Shown one piece after another: positions 24,262 to 32,801 of a stretch of DNA of 41,128 nt; within the stretch, counting starts at the first letter, position 1; every line of letters starts with the position of its first letter. Below the pieces are notes generated by a model. That model ran no database searches. It was given only the letters and a program-made list of their open reading frames with translations, and had not been told where the DNA came from. This DNA is from Streptomyces sp. NRRL WC-3742 (lineage in GTDB: Bacteria > Actinomycetota > Actinomycetes > Streptomycetales > Streptomycetaceae). The stretch lies in NCBI RefSeq assembly GCF_000720635.1, contig NZ_JOCF01000072.1, forward strand, positions 1-41,128, read 5' to 3'. The position numbers were made by a program, and so were the translations under genes.

Positions 24262-26786
24262 GCGCGACCGGCAACGTCGTTCCCCTCCAGCGGTCCAAGG
24301 CCGCGCCGCAGGAGCCGAGGCCCACCGGTGTGCATCCTGACCTGGTCGACGGCTGGACGGGGTGGTTGCGCGAGAACACCACCGCCGACTGGCGGCTGCT
24401 GGAGTGGAATCCGTCCACGCTGGTGTTCACCGGCGACATCGACAATCCGCGCACGGTGGTGTTCCGCTGCGGGGTTGCGGCCTGCGACCAGTTGGCCAGC
24501 GCGAGGAGCCTGTGCACCGCGTGCGGGAAGGCCCACAAGGCCAGCGGGATGCTGTTGAAGGAGTTCAAGGCGACCTTCGTCCCGGTGCGCGACCGCAGTG
24601 TCACCGGGGTCCAGCTGCGGTGCCGGGTGCAGGACTGCCCGCGCGATTCGCACCTGTGGGGGCTGTGCAGCTCGCACGCCTCGCTGCGGCAGAAGGACCT
24701 CGACCGCAACCCGTCCTCCCCGTTGGACGCCTGGGTCGCACGGCAGCGGCCGTACGATCCGGTTCCGGCCTGCCGGGTGCGCGGGTGCCGCTACGACGGC
24801 CGGGGCCAGCACGGCCTGTGCTTCCAGCACGGCCGGCGCTACCGGCAGCACCCCGCCTCGAACACCGGCGCCCCGGTGCCGCCCTCCTGGCTGGAGCACC
24901 AGGCCCCCTACCTGCGGGTTCACCAGTTCTCGCTGGCGCCGCTGCACCCGGCGGCCCGGCTGGAGGTGCTGTACGCGCTCCAGCAGCGCGACGCGCGGGG
25001 GCAGAAGGTCGACCCGCTAGCGGTGCGGCGGATGATCGCCTACCTGGCGGAGTCCTTCGACAGCCTGACCGTTGTCGCCGCCGACCAGCTGCCGGGGCGC
25101 TCGCACGTCAACGTGGACTCGCTGATCCGCGAGACCCACCGGGTGGTGACGGCCGCGTTCGCGCGCTTCCAGGGGGTCGTCCCGGCCGAGCTGCCGGTGC
25201 TGGACATGGCCGAGCTCGGGGTTCGGGGCAAGCGGGGCGGCCGGACCAGCCGCAGCGGGAACCTCGACCTGACCGAGCTCAAGCAGCCGTGGTTGCGGCA
25301 GGTCCTGGTCTCCTGGGTCGATGACACGAAGCCGACCACCGGCGAGGTCCGGCGGGCCCACCGGGCGTGCTGCACCGCCGCCCGCGCGCTGGACCTGCGG
25401 CCGGGCGGCGGAACGGACATGGCCCAGCTGGGCTTCGCCGACATGAACGCGGTGGTCGACGCGTTCCGCGTGCTGCCGAAGCTGGACGGCCAGCCGATGG
25501 GCAACAAGGCCCGTAGCGCCCTGCTGTCGTTCTTCTTCAGGGTCCTCGACCACAGCCGCGCGGCCGGCTACCTCGACGGCATGTCCGCGTACTTCGCCCG
25601 CCACAGCACCCACGTGATCGCCGTCGAGGAGACGGACGAGGACGAGGCCGGCAAGGCCCTGCCGGACACGGTGATGCGCCAGCTCAACGCCAACATCCAC
25701 CTGCTCGGCCAGGACGTCACCCACGGCCGGATGACCCCCGAGCAGGTCAAGGCGATGTGCACCGCCGTCTACCAGCTCCTGCGCGACACCGGGCGCCGCC
25801 CGTACGAGATCGCCGAGCTGCGGGTCACCTGCCTCAAGCAGGAGAAGGGCGACTGGGGCCTGATCTGGGACAACCGCAAGGCCAAGCGGCTCCGCCGCAA
25901 CCTGCCGATCGCGAGTGAGACCGCGCGGGCCATCCAGGCATGGCTGGAGGTCCGCGAGACCATCGACCTGCCCACCGGCGCCGACCGGTACCTGTTCCCG
26001 CCGACCGGCGAGAACGGGCTCCTGCGGCACCTGCTGCCCGAACACGTCGCCAACTTCATCCGCAAGTGGGCCGACAGCATCGAGGTCATCGAGGGCGAGG
26101 AGATCGGCAGGGACGGCACCCTCCTGCCCTTCGACCGGTCCCTGATCTTCCCGTACGCTTTCCGCCACTCGTATGCTCAGCGTCACGCCGACCAGGGCAT
26201 CCACCCCGATCTGCTGCGGGAATTGATGGATCACCGCTCGCTGGCGACTACTCAGGGTTACTATCGGATCAGTGCCAAGCGCAAGCGCGAAGCCGTCAAC
26301 ATCATGCGGGTGCATGCCACCGACTGGCTCGGCAATCCCGCGCCGCTGTCGTCGGCGACCGCCTACGAGGCCCGGTCGGTGTCGGTGCCGTTCGGCAACT
26401 GCACCGAGGCGTCCAACGTGAAGGCTGGCGGCCAGGCGTGCCCGATCAGGTTCCAGTGCGCCGGCTGCGGGCACTACCGGCCCGACCCGTCCTACCTGCA
26501 CGCCGTCGAGGACCAGATCCGCGCCCTGATGACCGACCGCGAGGTCGCGCTGGCGATGGACGCGGCGGAGTGGGTCGTCGCCGGGTTCGACAACGAGATC
26601 GCCGCCTACAAGAAGGTGACCGCCCGGATGCGTGATCAACTCGATGGCATGGACGAGGACGAGCGGGCCCAGGTCGAGGAGGCATCCACGGTGCTCAGGA
26701 AGGTGCGGGCGAGCACGGCCGGGCGCGGGAGCGTCGCGCTGCCGATGCCCACCTTCCCCGGTGCGCGGGACGGGGTCGGGGCGTGA
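24258..26786 (+). CDS. tnpB: Large tyrosine recombinase TnpB of Tn554-like element
   Basis: 842 aa, clearly longer than Tn554 TnpB (about 630). GTG start overlaps tnpA. The catalytic domain carries R514 (TGRRPYEIAEL), R636-H637 (YAFRHSYAQRH), H659 (MDHRSLATT) and Y668/Y669 (QGYYRIS). The first His of HxxR is Tyr here. The extra N-terminal part (about 70-195) contains three Cys/His clusters: CGVAACDQ...LCTACGKAH, CRVQDCPR...LCSSHA and CRVRGCRY...LCFQHG. These look like three small zinc-binding repeats. A further cluster (CPIRFQCAGCGHY, about 730-745) follows the catalytic domain, as in other TnpB-like recombinases. It probably acts together with TnpA at the ends. Confidence 0.92.
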   Translation: MSATGNVVPLQRSKAAPQEPRPTGVHPDLVDGWTGWLRENTTADWRLLEWNPSTLVFTGDIDNPRTVVFRCGVAACDQLASARSLCTACGKAHKASGMLLKEFKATFVPVRDRSVTGVQLRCRVQDCPRDSHLWGLCSSHASLRQKDLDRNPSSPLDAWVARQRPYDPVPACRVRGCRYDGRGQHGLCFQHGRRYRQHPASNTGAPVPPSWLEHQAPYLRVHQFSLAPLHPAARLEVLYALQQRDARGQKVDPLAVRRMIAYLAESFDSLTVVAADQLPGRSHVNVDSLIRETHRVVTAAFARFQGVVPAELPVLDMAELGVRGKRGGRTSRSGNLDLTELKQPWLRQVLVSWVDDTKPTTGEVRRAHRACCTAARALDLRPGGGTDMAQLGFADMNAVVDAFRVLPKLDGQPMGNKARSALLSFFFRVLDHSRAAGYLDGMSAYFARHSTHVIAVEETDEDEAGKALPDTVMRQLNANIHLLGQDVTHGRMTPEQVKAMCTAVYQLLRDTGRRPYEIAELRVTCLKQEKGDWGLIWDNRKAKRLRRNLPIASETARAIQAWLEVRETIDLPTGADRYLFPPTGENGLLRHLLPEHVANFIRKWADSIEVIEGEEIGRDGTLLPFDRSLIFPYAFRHSYAQRHADQGIHPDLLRELMDHRSLATTQGYYRISAKRKREAVNIMRVHATDWLGNPAPLSSATAYEARSVSVPFGNCTEASNVKAGGQACPIRFQCAGCGHYRPDPSYLHAVEDQIRALMTDREVALAMDAAEWVVAGFDNEIAAYKKVTARMRDQLDGMDEDERAQVEEASTVLRKVRASTAGRGSVALPMPTFPGARDGVGA

Positions 26787-27364
26787 GCGGGAAGGCGGCC
26801 CGCCAGCCCGGCGACGTCCTGCGCGAGCTCCGCCACAAGGACAGCCAGGTCAAGCGGGCCAAGGTCCTGGCGGCGGTCGACGCGATGAAGGGCCGGGGCG
26901 AGCGGATCACCTTCCGTGCGGTCGCCCGCGCGGCCGGGGTGTCCCACACGCTGGTCTACTCCGAGGGCCTGCGCGAGTACGTCGAGTCGGCGATGCAGGG
27001 CCAGGCGAGGACCGAGCGCCGCCGCAAGCAGGCCGGGGCAGGGGCCTCGGCGGCGAGCGTGGCCACCGACCTGGAGCTCCTGCGGGCGGAGAACAAGGCC
27101 CTGCGCGAGGAGCGGGACCGCCTCAAGGAGGCCGTGCGGCGGGGGCTGGGCGCTCAGGTGGAGAGCGGCGGGACGAAGGAACTCGCCGAGCGGGTCCGTG
27201 AGCTGCACGCGGCCCTGGAGCGGATGGCGAACGAACGCGACCAGGCCCGCGTGGAGCGCGACAACCTGAGGGCCGAGCTCGCCGAGACGCAGGACCAGCT
27301 CACCTCCGTCCGGGAGGCCAACCGGAGGATCTTCAAGTCCGTCAACACGGGCGGGAGTTCCTGA
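26783..27364 (+). CDS. tnpC: TnpC-like accessory protein (DUF6262-like)
   Basis: 193 aa; GTG start overlapping the tnpB stop. An N-terminal helix-turn-helix (RITFRAVARAAGVSHTLVYSEGLREYVE, about 40-68) is followed by a long coiled coil with heptad-like charge pattern (about 90-180: LRAENKALREERDRL, ERVRELHAALERMANERDQ). This matches the layout of the third protein of Tn554-family elements. In Tn554, TnpC is not essential but affects frequency and orientation of insertion. Directly after the stop is a strong bidirectional terminator, so tnpABC is a closed unit. Confidence 0.85.
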   Translation: MSGKAARQPGDVLRELRHKDSQVKRAKVLAAVDAMKGRGERITFRAVARAAGVSHTLVYSEGLREYVESAMQGQARTERRRKQAGAGASAASVATDLELLRAENKALREERDRLKEAVRRGLGAQVESGGTKELAERVRELHAALERMANERDQARVERDNLRAELAETQDQLTSVREANRRIFKSVNTGGSS

Positions 27365-27368
27365 CCCG

Positions 27369-27402
27369 GGTGTCCGGGGCGCCGACCGGCGCCCCGGACA
27401 CC
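27369..27402. terminator. Bidirectional terminator between tnpC and the unknown operon
   Basis: Perfect 15-bp stem GGTGTCCGGGGCGCC/GGCGCCCCGGACACC with a GACC loop. It starts 4 bp after the tnpC stop and ends 1 bp before the stop of the convergent gene at 27404. Confidence 0.85.
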
Positions 27403-27403
27403 G

Positions 27404-27973
27404 TCAGGCACTCGCTGCTGGCGGGCGGTTCCTCAGCTCGATGACCTCGGCCTCCAGGTCGGCGATCCGCTCTGCCATCTTGTTCACGGTCCGCTGGGTC
27501 TTCATCGCCTTGTTGCCGAGCTTCTCGACACCGCTGACCATGCGCATCGCCCCGTCCGCGACCTCGGCCATCTTCGAGAACGCGTCGGCGTCCACGCTGT
27601 TGGGGTTGGTCGCCTCGAACGCGCACGCGCGGTGCATCTCGGCCATGGACGCCACGCTCTTTCGGCAGGCCAGCAGCGCGTCCCGGGCGCCGAACTCGTC
27701 GCCCTGTCCGGCACGGTGGAAGCGTGTCACCGTCGCCCCGCGCCGCAGCGGGTCCTTGGAGCGCATGAACTGCTCCAGCCGGTGGCCGTCCACCGCGGCG
27801 GCCACGCGGGCCCGGCGGACCGCCGCCCGCAGCCGGCTGGCGACCGGCAGGCCGACGCCGGCCGAGATGTCCGCGTAGGACACCTCCTTGCCGGCCCGCG
27901 CGTACAGCCACATCAGCACGTCCACGGCGTCCTGCTCGGCCCTGGTCGGCGGCCTGTCCTCGGCCCGGCTCAC
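27404..27973 (-). CDS. Unrecognised protein C of three-gene cargo operon (HTH plus coiled coil)
   Basis: 189 aa from a GTG at 27973 that overlaps the upstream stop (GTGA); a longer frame reaches 28087 but lies inside gene B. I do not recognise the family. Residues about 12-50 (RAEQDAVDVLMWLYARAGKEVSYADISAGVGL) look like a winged-helix or MarR-like DNA-binding start. The middle is helical, with RACAFEATNPNSVDADAFSKMAEVADGAM. The end is a coiled coil (KTQRTVNKMAERIADLEAEVIELRNRP). It is last in an operon of three coupled genes, suggesting a complex with A and B. A regulator or DNA-partition role is a guess. Confidence 0.7.
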   Translation of the reverse strand: MSRAEDRPPTRAEQDAVDVLMWLYARAGKEVSYADISAGVGLPVASRLRAAVRRARVAAAVDGHRLEQFMRSKDPLRRGATVTRFHRAGQGDEFGARDALLACRKSVASMAEMHRACAFEATNPNSVDADAFSKMAEVADGAMRMVSGVEKLGNKAMKTQRTVNKMAERIADLEAEVIELRNRPPAASA

Positions 27974-28953
27974 CCCAGCTTCTCGCTTTCCTCGATGAAC
28001 GCCCTCAGCGCGGCGTCGTCCAGGACCGCGTACGGGCTGGCCGCCAGGTCCCGGATGAAGTCGACGGCGGCCTTCGTCGCCTCGCACAGCTCGGTGATCG
28101 TCCTGCCCCGGTCGCCGGTGAACTGGACGGGGTGCCGCTGCAGCAGCGACAGCACCCGCAGCGTCCCCAACCGGACCTGGGCCAACTCGTTGAAGACCTG
28201 CAGAGCGGCGTCCGCCTCGCCCGGCTCGGCGGCGACCCGCACAGCGGCGGCAGCGGCGGCGGCGTCCATCACCTCGCCGTCACCCTCCGGCGACCAGGTG
28301 CCGGCCCGGCCGTCGAGTTCCCGGGCGTGCCGGTCGGCGACCGCCTGAGCGGCCTGCCGGTCCACTGCGTCCTGGGCCTCGGCCTCGCGGCGCCTGTGCT
28401 CGGCGACGCCCTCTATGGCCGCGTTGCGGGTCGCTGTGTCTGCGATGACCGCGGCCTTGACGGCCTTCGGGTGCCGGGCGACGTCGACCGTGCTGGCCGG
28501 GCTCACCCCGACCCGCTCGGCCTCCGCCTCAAGGGCGTCACGGCGCTCGCCCTTGCCCATTCGGGCCTCGTAGCTCCTGTAGAAGCCGTTCTCGCCGTAG
28601 AACGGCACCTCCGCCTCGTCGGGAAGCTCCACGTACTCGCCCGAGGCGACGGCGGCCACCGGTGGCACGAGCCCGTCCGCTGCCGCCCGGCCCCACGCAT
28701 CCAGCAGGGCCTTGACCCGCTTCGCGCCGGTGCCCGTGCGACGCGCGAACTCCCGCGCGCTGAGCTGACGGTAAACGCTTCCGTCGAATCGTTTCGTACG
28801 CTGCTCGATCGTGACGCCGTGGCCGGCGTCCAACTCGACTCGGCGCACGACCAGCAGGGCCAGGGCCCAGCCCCCGCCGCGGTTGTGCCGGGCGAACTCG
28901 GCGAGGTCGGCGTCCAGGCCGTCGTCGTTCTCCTCGACAGCAGGCGGCGTCAC
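27970..28953 (-). CDS. Unrecognised protein B of three-gene cargo operon
   Basis: 327 aa from the GTG at 28953, which overlaps the stop of gene A; upstream open frame to 29286 is a shadow of A. The N-terminal part (WALALLVVRRVELDAGHGVTIEQRTKRFDG) is followed by a helix-turn-helix-like segment YRQLSAREFARRTGTGAKRVKALLDAWGRAA (about 70-100). The centre (about 155-230) is Ala/Glu/Arg-rich and helical. The end (about 260-327) is a predicted helical domain (TITELCEATKAAVDFIRDLAASPYAVLDDAALRAFI). It resembles, from memory and unverified, ParB-N/DUF6192-like DNA-binding proteins of Streptomyces. No enzyme motif seen. Confidence 0.7.
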   Translation of the reverse strand: MTPPAVEENDDGLDADLAEFARHNRGGGWALALLVVRRVELDAGHGVTIEQRTKRFDGSVYRQLSAREFARRTGTGAKRVKALLDAWGRAAADGLVPPVAAVASGEYVELPDEAEVPFYGENGFYRSYEARMGKGERRDALEAEAERVGVSPASTVDVARHPKAVKAAVIADTATRNAAIEGVAEHRRREAEAQDAVDRQAAQAVADRHARELDGRAGTWSPEGDGEVMDAAAAAAAVRVAAEPGEADAALQVFNELAQVRLGTLRVLSLLQRHPVQFTGDRGRTITELCEATKAAVDFIRDLAASPYAVLDDAALRAFIEESEKLG

Positions 28954-29780
28954 ACCGCCACCGCGACCTTCGCCGGACGGCGCCCGCGCGCGGGCTTCGC
29001 CGTGCTGCCGAGCCGCATCGTGATCCAGGCGGTGGCCAGTTCCAGCTTGACCAGCGCCTCCCGGGCGGCGGGCAGCTGCTGTTCGACCAGCTGGGCGGAG
29101 GGGTGGCGGTTCACGAAACCGCTGGCCTGGTCGCCGAGCTGCACCAGGTCCCGGGCGAGCGGCATCCACTGCGCGGGCGGCTCGGCGCCGTCCAGGTGGT
29201 CGCGGTCGCGGTCCCGGCGGTTCTGGGCATCGATCGTCCGGCGGACCGACTTTCGCAAGGTCGCGTCGTCGGCCAGCAGCGAGCACACGATGTTCTCCCG
29301 CTCGCCGCCGCTCAGGCCGCCCAGGTAGGCCATGAGCTTGGTCGAGTCCCCGGTGCCCGGGTCCACCAGGTCCTTGAGGGCGGGCGCGGTGCCCAGGACC
29401 TGCTGGTAGGCCGCGTGGGTGACGCGGTCGCGGCCGGTCTCGCGGGCCTCCTTCAGCAGGGCGCGGAGCTTGGTCCAGCCCTCGTCCGCCGGTATGCCGC
29501 CGGGCCTGGGCCGGGCGCCCTCACGCAGTGTGCTGTAGCTGACGTGCACGCTGCCTTCGGCGATCAGCTGCCGGATCGCCGGGGTGGCCATGCGGGCGGT
29601 GTGGCGGTACTCGCGCCCGGTGAAGGGCGCGAGCCCGATCCGGCCGCAGAACTCCTCGAAGACGCTGTCGCTGTTCAGCCCGGCGACGGCCAGCAGCTTG
29701 TCGCCGATCGCCAGCCGGTTATCGCGTCCTTGGTCCATCAGCCGGCGGCCTTCGCGGACGTCCTCATCGGTGTAGGTCAT
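28950..29780 (-). CDS. Unrecognised protein A of three-gene cargo operon (HTH-like)
   Basis: 276 aa; ATG at 29780 with only a weak upstream purine run. First gene of the operon. It opens with DEDVREGRRLMDQGRDNRLAIGDKLLAVAG. A region follows that reads like a DNA-binding helix-turn-helix (FEEFCGRIGLAPFTGREYRHTARMATPAIRQ), then SVHVSYSTLREGA. This order (a short 'fixed-size reaction' helix, HTH and then helical C-terminal part) recalls DUF6192/ParB-like proteins, but I could not confirm this. The C-terminus is basic (AKPARGRRPAKVAVAV). The preceding 200-bp AT-rich region is its likely promoter. Confidence 0.72.
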   Translation of the reverse strand: MTYTDEDVREGRRLMDQGRDNRLAIGDKLLAVAGLNSDSVFEEFCGRIGLAPFTGREYRHTARMATPAIRQLIAEGSVHVSYSTLREGARPRPGGIPADEGWTKLRALLKEARETGRDRVTHAAYQQVLGTAPALKDLVDPGTGDSTKLMAYLGGLSGGERENIVCSLLADDATLRKSVRRTIDAQNRRDRDRDHLDGAEPPAQWMPLARDLVQLGDQASGFVNRHPSAQLVEQQLPAAREALVKLELATAWITMRLGSTAKPARGRRPAKVAVAV

Positions 29781-29981
29781 GCCATGGTCCCATCAGAGAT
29801 CAACTCGGACGGGCACGCATCGTAATCATATGAACGCATGACCAAGATCCGGCCAACCGCTCGATTGGAATGATTAGTTGACTGACCGTTAGCCGCCACC
29901 AGCGGTGTCAAGCTGGAACGCTCGCGAGAGGTTCATCCTTTCGAGTGAATGCGTTGTCGGGCTAAGGGCCAGGCCGGACCG
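29781..29981. promoter_or_regulatory. AT-rich promoter region of the unknown operon
   Basis: 201 bp, markedly more AT-rich than the surroundings at 29815-29895. On the minus strand TATGAT (about 29828-29833) is a good -10 candidate, without a convincing -35. Nothing else recognised. The minus-strand kinase gene upstream ends at 29982. Confidence 0.4.
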
Positions 29982-30803
29982 CTATTCGCCGGCCCGGGCG
30001 CTCTCGGTGAGGGTGGCGCGGAGCGACCGGGCAAGCTCGCGGGCGGAGGGCCGCCTGCCGGGGTCGTGGGCGAGGCCGGCCTGCAGGGCGTCCTCGAAGG
30101 CGGGAAAGGCCCAGGGTCGGACGGCGGCGACGTCGTGCGAGCGGCCCGCCGCCGTGTCGGCCAGGAGGTCGGGGCGGCGGGCCTGGGGGTCGCGGTAGTC
30201 GGTGGGCGGGGTGCGGGTCCAGGACCAGAACAGGGAGGCGGCCAGCGACCACACGTCCGCCTCGGGCGTGGTGGTGATGTGGTCGTCGGTGCCGATGATC
30301 AGGGCGGCGATCTCAGGGGCGGTGGTGTGGGCCAGGCCGCCGCGGTGGACGTAGAACGGCACCGGGACGGGCCCCTGGGCACAGGCCAGGTCGATGATCC
30401 GCACGGCGCCGTCCTCGAAGACGACGTGGTCGGGCTGGAGGTCGCCGTGCGTCCAGCCGGCGGCGTGCAGCTCGGCGAGCGCTTCGGCGGCCCCGGCGGC
30501 GGCGGTGAGGATCGAGCGGCGGGCGGCGGGGGTGTCGCCGCCGCGGTGGGCGGGTTCCAGGGCGTCCCACAGGCTGGTGCCGTCGATCCACCGCATGGTC
30601 AGCCAGGTGCCCTCCCCGTAGCGGCCGTGGGCCCGGTAGTGGTCGGCTCCGAGGGCGGCCAGCACCTCGCCTTCGCGGCCGGCCATCAGGCCGCTGGTGA
30701 TCTTCAAGGCGGTGTCGCCGACCTTGAAGAAGGTGGTGCCGCGTCGCTCGTGCAGGAGCTTCGCTTCGCCGTCCAGGCCGAGTTCGGTGATCAGGGGGTG
30801 CAC
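29982..30803 (-). CDS. Soluble Hanks-type kinase / phosphotransferase
   Basis: 273 aa from a GTG at 30803 with GGAAGGA upstream; frame open to 30944 is not preferred. Protein-kinase-fold motifs in order: K34 (TALKIT), catalytic loop HGDLQPDHV (D121, with His at the usual Asn position), D138 in IIDLA replacing DFG, APE (162-164), DVWSLAAS (subdomain IX) and R250 near the end. It lacks membrane, PASTA or sensor domains. Unlike large Streptomyces Ser/Thr kinases, it is a minimal kinase, and it is divergent from an exporter gene. Small kinases of this HGDLQPxHV type sit in peptide-modification loci elsewhere, as I recall; the substrate here is unknown. Confidence 0.82.
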   Translation of the reverse strand: MHPLITELGLDGEAKLLHERRGTTFFKVGDTALKITSGLMAGREGEVLAALGADHYRAHGRYGEGTWLTMRWIDGTSLWDALEPAHRGGDTPAARRSILTAAAGAAEALAELHAAGWTHGDLQPDHVVFEDGAVRIIDLACAQGPVPVPFYVHRGGLAHTTAPEIAALIIGTDDHITTTPEADVWSLAASLFWSWTRTPPTDYRDPQARRPDLLADTAAGRSHDVAAVRPWAFPAFEDALQAGLAHDPGRRPSARELARSLRATLTESARAGE

Positions 30804-30892
30804 TGGGGTCCTTCCGGGAGGGCTGTTCTCCGGCGGGTGTCCTGGTGGCCAGCCTGCCGGAGTCCGGGGCCGGGGGCGAGTGGCGGGTGTGG

Positions 30893-30956
30893 CCGCCGCA
30901 GGCGGGCGTCCGCGCCCGGGGCGCCTGCGGCGGTGGGGCTTCAAGTTGCCCTAGGG
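30893..30956. promoter_or_regulatory. Dyads in the kinase/MFS divergent promoter region
   Basis: Perfect 12-bp arms CCGCCGCAGGCG (30893-30904) and CGCCTGCGGCGG (30922-30933) with a 17-nt loop, then the 8-bp palindrome CCCTAGGG (30949-30956), 64 bp before the exporter ATG. Either could be an operator shared by the divergent genes. Confidence 0.45.
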
Positions 30957-31019
30957 TGTGGGGAGTTCCCGGTGGCGGCCCGCTGCCGGGACTTCGTGCT
31001 TCCCGGGGCGGAGTGGATC

Positions 31020-32264
31020 ATGCGATACGTGCGGTTGCTGCGGCGCGGGCCTGTGCTTCTGCTGTGGGGAGCGCAGACGGCGTCGGTGTTCGGCGACCGC
31101 CTGTACGCCATGGCCGTGATGTGGATGGCCTGGGAGCACGCGGGTGCCGGGGCGATGGGCCTGGTGGCCGTCGCCGAGTCCCTGCCCTACATCGTGCTCG
31201 GCACGGTCGGGCGCCGGGTGATGGACCGGTTCGTCTCGCTTCGGGCCCTGGCGGCGGTGGACGCGGTGCGGCTGGTCCTGGTGGCCGCGCTGCCGTGGGC
31301 GTGGGCCGAGTTCGGCACGGTCGGACTGATCACCTCGGCCGCCCTGCTAGGGATCGGCGGGGCCCTGTTCGACCCGAACCTCGGCGCAATGGTGCCGGAC
31401 CTGGTCCGGCCGGGCGAGATCCAGGCCGTCAGCGGGCTGATGGACCTGACCGGCCGGATCGCCCGGATCGCCGGACCGGGGGCCGCCGGACTGCTGCTGG
31501 CGGTGATGCCACTGGCCGGGCTGTTCTGGGTGGACGCGGCGACCTTCGCCGTCTCGGCCCTCGCCCTGGTGCTGCTGGCCGCCCGCACCCGGCCCGCCGC
31601 TGCCGCCCCGCAGGCCGGGTCGCACGCGGCGGGGGTGCGGCAGAGCGCCTGGTCGCTGGTGCGGACCCACCCGGACACCGGGGTGGTGCTGGCCGTGCAC
31701 GGGATCGGGATCTTCGCCGGGGCGGTGTCGCTGGCGATGCCCGCCCTGCTGGCCGCCCGCCTCGGCGCCGGGGCCTCCGCCTACGCGGCGGTGCTGGCCT
31801 GCACCGGCGCCGGGGCCCTGGCCGGGAACCTGGTGGCCGGGAACGTGCGACTGCCGGCGCCGCTGACGGCGGTGTACTGCGGGGCCTGGGCCGTGTCCGG
31901 GCTGGTGCTGGCCGGCACAGGGCTGGCCGGGTCGCTGCCGGTGCTGCTGGCGCTGTCCGTGCTGTCGGGGGCGGTGTCGCCGTTCCTGCAGATCGCGCTG
32001 TCCACGCACTTCGCGCTGTTCCCTCCGGCCGCCCGCAGGCGGCTGCTGACGGTGGACCTGACCGTGATCCGCACCTGCGGGACGGTCTCGATGCTGTTCG
32101 TCCCCGCGCTGGCCGCCACCGGGCCGAGGGCCGCGTTCCTGGGCGGCGGCCTGGCCGTCGTCGTGGCCGGCGGGGCGGGGGCTGTGCTGGTGCTGGCCCT
32201 GGTGCGGGGGCGCCGTCCGCTGCCGGAGGCCCTGCCGGTGCCGGAACTGGCGGCCCGCGACTGA
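31020..32264 (+). CDS. MFS transporter
   Basis: 414 aa; ATG at 31020 with GGGGCGGAG upstream (a longer frame to 29949 is antisense to the kinase). Twelve hydrophobic helices, with an N-half motif GLVAVAESLPYIVLGTVGRRVMDRF (resembling the MFS loop 2-3 motif) and a C-half mirror. By eye it is nearest to the EntS/MdfA-like or 'MFS_3' export group used for siderophores, peptides and drugs. Divergent from the kinase gene and convergent with the dioxygenase group, separated by a strong terminator. Likely exporter for the product or antibiotic tied to this cargo; the substrate is inferred only from context. Confidence 0.87.
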   Translation: MRYVRLLRRGPVLLLWGAQTASVFGDRLYAMAVMWMAWEHAGAGAMGLVAVAESLPYIVLGTVGRRVMDRFVSLRALAAVDAVRLVLVAALPWAWAEFGTVGLITSAALLGIGGALFDPNLGAMVPDLVRPGEIQAVSGLMDLTGRIARIAGPGAAGLLLAVMPLAGLFWVDAATFAVSALALVLLAARTRPAAAAPQAGSHAAGVRQSAWSLVRTHPDTGVVLAVHGIGIFAGAVSLAMPALLAARLGAGASAYAAVLACTGAGALAGNLVAGNVRLPAPLTAVYCGAWAVSGLVLAGTGLAGSLPVLLALSVLSGAVSPFLQIALSTHFALFPPAARRRLLTVDLTVIRTCGTVSMLFVPALAATGPRAAFLGGGLAVVVAGGAGAVLVLALVRGRRPLPEALPVPELAARD

Positions 32265-32275
32265 GCCCAGGCACG

Positions 32276-32304
32276 GGCCGGGCCCCGCATCGCGGGGCCC
32301 GGCC
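32276..32304. terminator. Bidirectional terminator after the MFS gene
   Basis: Perfect 13-bp stem GGCCGGGCCCCGC/GCGGGGCCCGGCC with a 3-nt loop, 11 bp after the MFS stop and 21 bp beyond the stop of the convergent minus-strand gene. Confidence 0.85.
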
Positions 32305-32325
32305 GGTGTGCTGGTGGTGCTCAGG

Positions 32326-32757
32326 TCAGCTCGCGAGCAGCTGCCAGTGGGTGACGGTGATGTCCTCCAGCGGGATGCCGAGGTCCTTGTAGATCCGCTG
32401 GTGCATGGCGCCGAACCAGGCGTCGCGCCGGTCGTCGAAGAACGCCTGGTCGTACCAGGCGACGCCGAGCAGGACGGTGCCGCCGCCGTTGGGGTTGCCG
32501 GGCTCGGCCTCCCAGTAGGTGCACTGCCAGTCCCAGAGCATGAGCTCCTCGGGGCGGTTGCGCAGGCGCTCGTCGGACTCGCGCAGGGACTGGATGCACC
32601 GCTCGGCGGTGGCCGCGTCGGGGCAGTAGTAGGTGCAGTCGGACTTGGCGATCGGGGTCTTGTCCGCGCGGCGGGCCGCGTCGGCGTCCTCCCCGGTCAG
32701 GACGCGGACCCGGGTCACCAGGTCCTCGCGGGTGGCGATCTCTTCGAGGATGGTCAC
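32326..32757 (-). CDS. Unrecognised 143-residue protein
   Basis: GTG start at 32757 with GAGGAG about 9 nt upstream. I recognise no family. The N-terminus (TILEEIATREDLVTRVRVLTG) is an amphipathic, leader-like helix. Then come SDCTYYCPDAATAERCIQSL with three Cys, and a Trp/Tyr-rich second half (LMLWDWQCTYWEAEPGNPNGGG, GVAWYDQAFFDDRRDAWFGAMHQRIY). Four cysteines may bind metal or pair. It is last in a minus-strand group behind the PhyH dioxygenase (44 bp apart). It may be a partner or substrate of the dioxygenase/kinase, or a stand-alone enzyme of unknown fold. Confidence 0.72.
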   Translation of the reverse strand: MTILEEIATREDLVTRVRVLTGEDADAARRADKTPIAKSDCTYYCPDAATAERCIQSLRESDERLRNRPEELMLWDWQCTYWEAEPGNPNGGGTVLLGVAWYDQAFFDDRRDAWFGAMHQRIYKDLGIPLEDITVTHWQLLAS

Positions 32758-32801
32758 GGTGTTGTGCTCCTCTCGCTGGGGTGTTGATCCCTTGGGTGGT
32801 G

